Origin: an uncultured Fretibacterium sp.
GTDB taxonomy: Bacteria; Synergistota; Synergistia; Synergistales; Aminobacteriaceae
Direction of reading: 5' to 3'
Assembly (NCBI GenBank): GCA_937911045.1
Contig: CALEPX010000035.1
Coordinates: forward strand, 1-6,151
DNA length: 6,151 bases
Made by a program: the position numbers and the translations under genes. Below the pieces are notes generated by a model. It made no database searches, was not told the DNA's origin, and saw nothing but the letters and a program-made list of their open reading frames with translations. This document shows positions 5,713 to 6,151 of the stretch, piece by piece (within the stretch, counting starts at the first letter, position 1; each line of letters starts with the position of its first letter).

Positions 5713-5741
5713 TTGTACAGCCGCTTTATTTTATTTATCTT
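5713..5741 (+). promoter_or_regulatory. Weak putative promoter for the secreted-protein gene
   Basis: TTGTAC (5713-5718) and TATCTT (5736-5741) are 17 bases apart and would start transcription near 5748, about 25 bases before the ATG at 5773. Both boxes are poor matches. Confidence 0.25.
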
Positions 5742-5772
5742 ATCAAAACACTGACTAAACAAAGGAGTAAAA

Positions 5773-6051
5773 ATGGGAACAAACAAATTTATCAGAAGAG
5801 CTGCCAGCGGTCTTCTTGCGGCAGCTGTAATGACTACCTTCGTACCAAGCGCTATCTATGCCAGCGCTGCGGCAGATGTCACCACCTACAGCTATGAGGG
5901 CTTTGATGTGACATATTCCGTTGAAAAGACATGGACAGGAGCACAGAGCATCTGCGTAACACTGACAAATACAGGCGATGAGTCCATCGTGAACTGGGCT
6001 CTCAGATATGACCTGGGAGGCACCCCCTCGAATATGTGGAACGCACGCTGA
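5773..6051 (+). CDS. Secreted protein with start of a carbohydrate-binding-type module, prematurely ended
   Basis: A 92-residue frame beginning with a clear Sec signal peptide: basic n-region NKFIRR, hydrophobic core (about 10-24), and an AxA cleavage site near residue 32 (YASA). The mature part, TYSYEGFDVTYSVEKTW then TGAQSICVTLTNTGDE and SIVNWALRYDLGG, looks like the first strands of a beta-sandwich of CBM2-like type. Trp residues at 54, 75 and 89 are candidate sugar contacts. It resembles modules I know from ruminococcal cell-surface and cellulase-type proteins. A strong ribosome site, AAAGGAG (5761-5767), lies five bases before the ATG. The stop at 6049-6051 comes mid-module, where another coding frame takes over, so this is a truncated N-terminus rather than a whole protein. 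The CBM family is not certain. Confidence 0.65.
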   Translation: MGTNKFIRRAASGLLAAAVMTTFVPSAIYASAAADVTTYSYEGFDVTYSVEKTWTGAQSICVTLTNTGDESIVNWALRYDLGGTPSNMWNAR

Positions 6052-6151
6052 ACGAGCTGAATATGGGTATCAAGGCTGTGCAGACGGCGGAGAAGACGGA
6101 TTACGACCGACTCCGTATCGTCAGCAGTCAGACGGATTTCATCAATGATAT
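6027..6151 (+). CDS. Unrecognised reading frame, 5' end lost at a junction and cut by window edge
   Basis: From 6027 a different frame reads LEYVERTLNELNMGIKAVQT then AEKTDYDRLRIVSSQTDFIND to the window edge. It is open from the stop at 6009-6011. Codon choice is strongly coding-like (many G/C third positions) and the peptide is well-balanced, unlike a chance frame. No ribosome site precedes the in-frame ATG at 6063. I do not recognise the family. It looks like an internal part of another gene joined to the secreted-protein gene near 6024-6045. Whether the junction is biological or an assembly artefact cannot be told here. Confidence 0.45.

Noticed and set aside
5561..5758. 65-codon plus-strand frame starting ATA with a good AAGGAG site
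   Set aside because: ATA is a very unusual start, the frame contains the terminator-like hairpin, and the Cys-rich peptide has no recognisable feature. It could be a start-codon mutant, but nothing supports that.
5512..5897. Frames at 5512-5709 (minus) and 5643-5897 (plus)
   Set aside because: One is a featureless spacer frame; the other runs out of frame through the signal peptide of the secreted protein and gains Cys/Arg-rich sequence typical of a shadow.
1..6151. tRNA, rRNA or known riboswitch
   Set aside because: No cloverleaf-like sequence, rRNA segment or recognisable aptamer core was seen in the spacers.

Overview
The window looks like an accessory, rearranged stretch of a low-to-mid-GC Gram-positive (Firmicutes/Clostridia) genome, probably from a gut or rumen anaerobe. 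The evidence is strong AAGGAG-type ribosome sites, AT-rich spacers, an IS21-type element, a GIY-YIG protein of the UPF0213 type, and a secreted protein whose NWAL and WNA motifs I associate with ruminococcal carbohydrate-binding domains. The genus is a guess. Base composition changes from segment to segment: the outer segments (1-545, 3171-3330 and 5773-6151) look richer in GC than the IS and the 3331-5540 region. This fits a patchwork of acquired pieces.

Left part (1-545): an XRE-type helix-turn-helix regulator runs leftward off the window edge and is divergent from a small GIY-YIG endonuclease gene. A 15-bp perfect dyad lies over the regulator's own transcription start region and is a candidate operator.

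Middle (546-3170): a complete 2625-bp IS21-family insertion sequence (istA plus istB, with an ATGA overlap) has split the GIY-YIG gene. The boundaries can be read to the base: TG...CA termini, 24/34 imperfect inverted repeats, a 6-bp target duplication (CACGAG), and an uninterrupted 91-codon reading frame if element and one duplicate are removed. Each end carries four 22-bp phased repeat units, eight in all, which are probable transposase-binding sites. The istAB genes point toward the upstream regulator gene, and I see no terminator between them.

Right part (3177-6151): the 3' half of the GIY-YIG gene is followed by a frameshifted, truncated IS630-type transposase remnant, possibly a roughly 290-bp MITE-like leftover. 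Then, on the minus strand, come a family 2 glycosyltransferase with its own promoter and a 5'-truncated GHKL (HATPase) protein that keeps only the last membrane helix of a larger ancestor. Finally, on the plus strand, a secreted carbohydrate-binding-type protein stops after 92 codons, where the sequence switches within a few codons into a different, unrecognised reading frame that runs off the right edge.

The genes do not form one coherent pathway. At least four (GIY-YIG, IS630 transposase, GHKL protein, secreted protein) are interrupted or truncated, so the main message is repeated insertion and recombination. I found no convincing new defence or biosynthetic system. The best material for a second look is the fully resolved IS21 insertion with its 22-bp end arrays, the regulator and operator next to it, and the junctions near 5540 and 6030.
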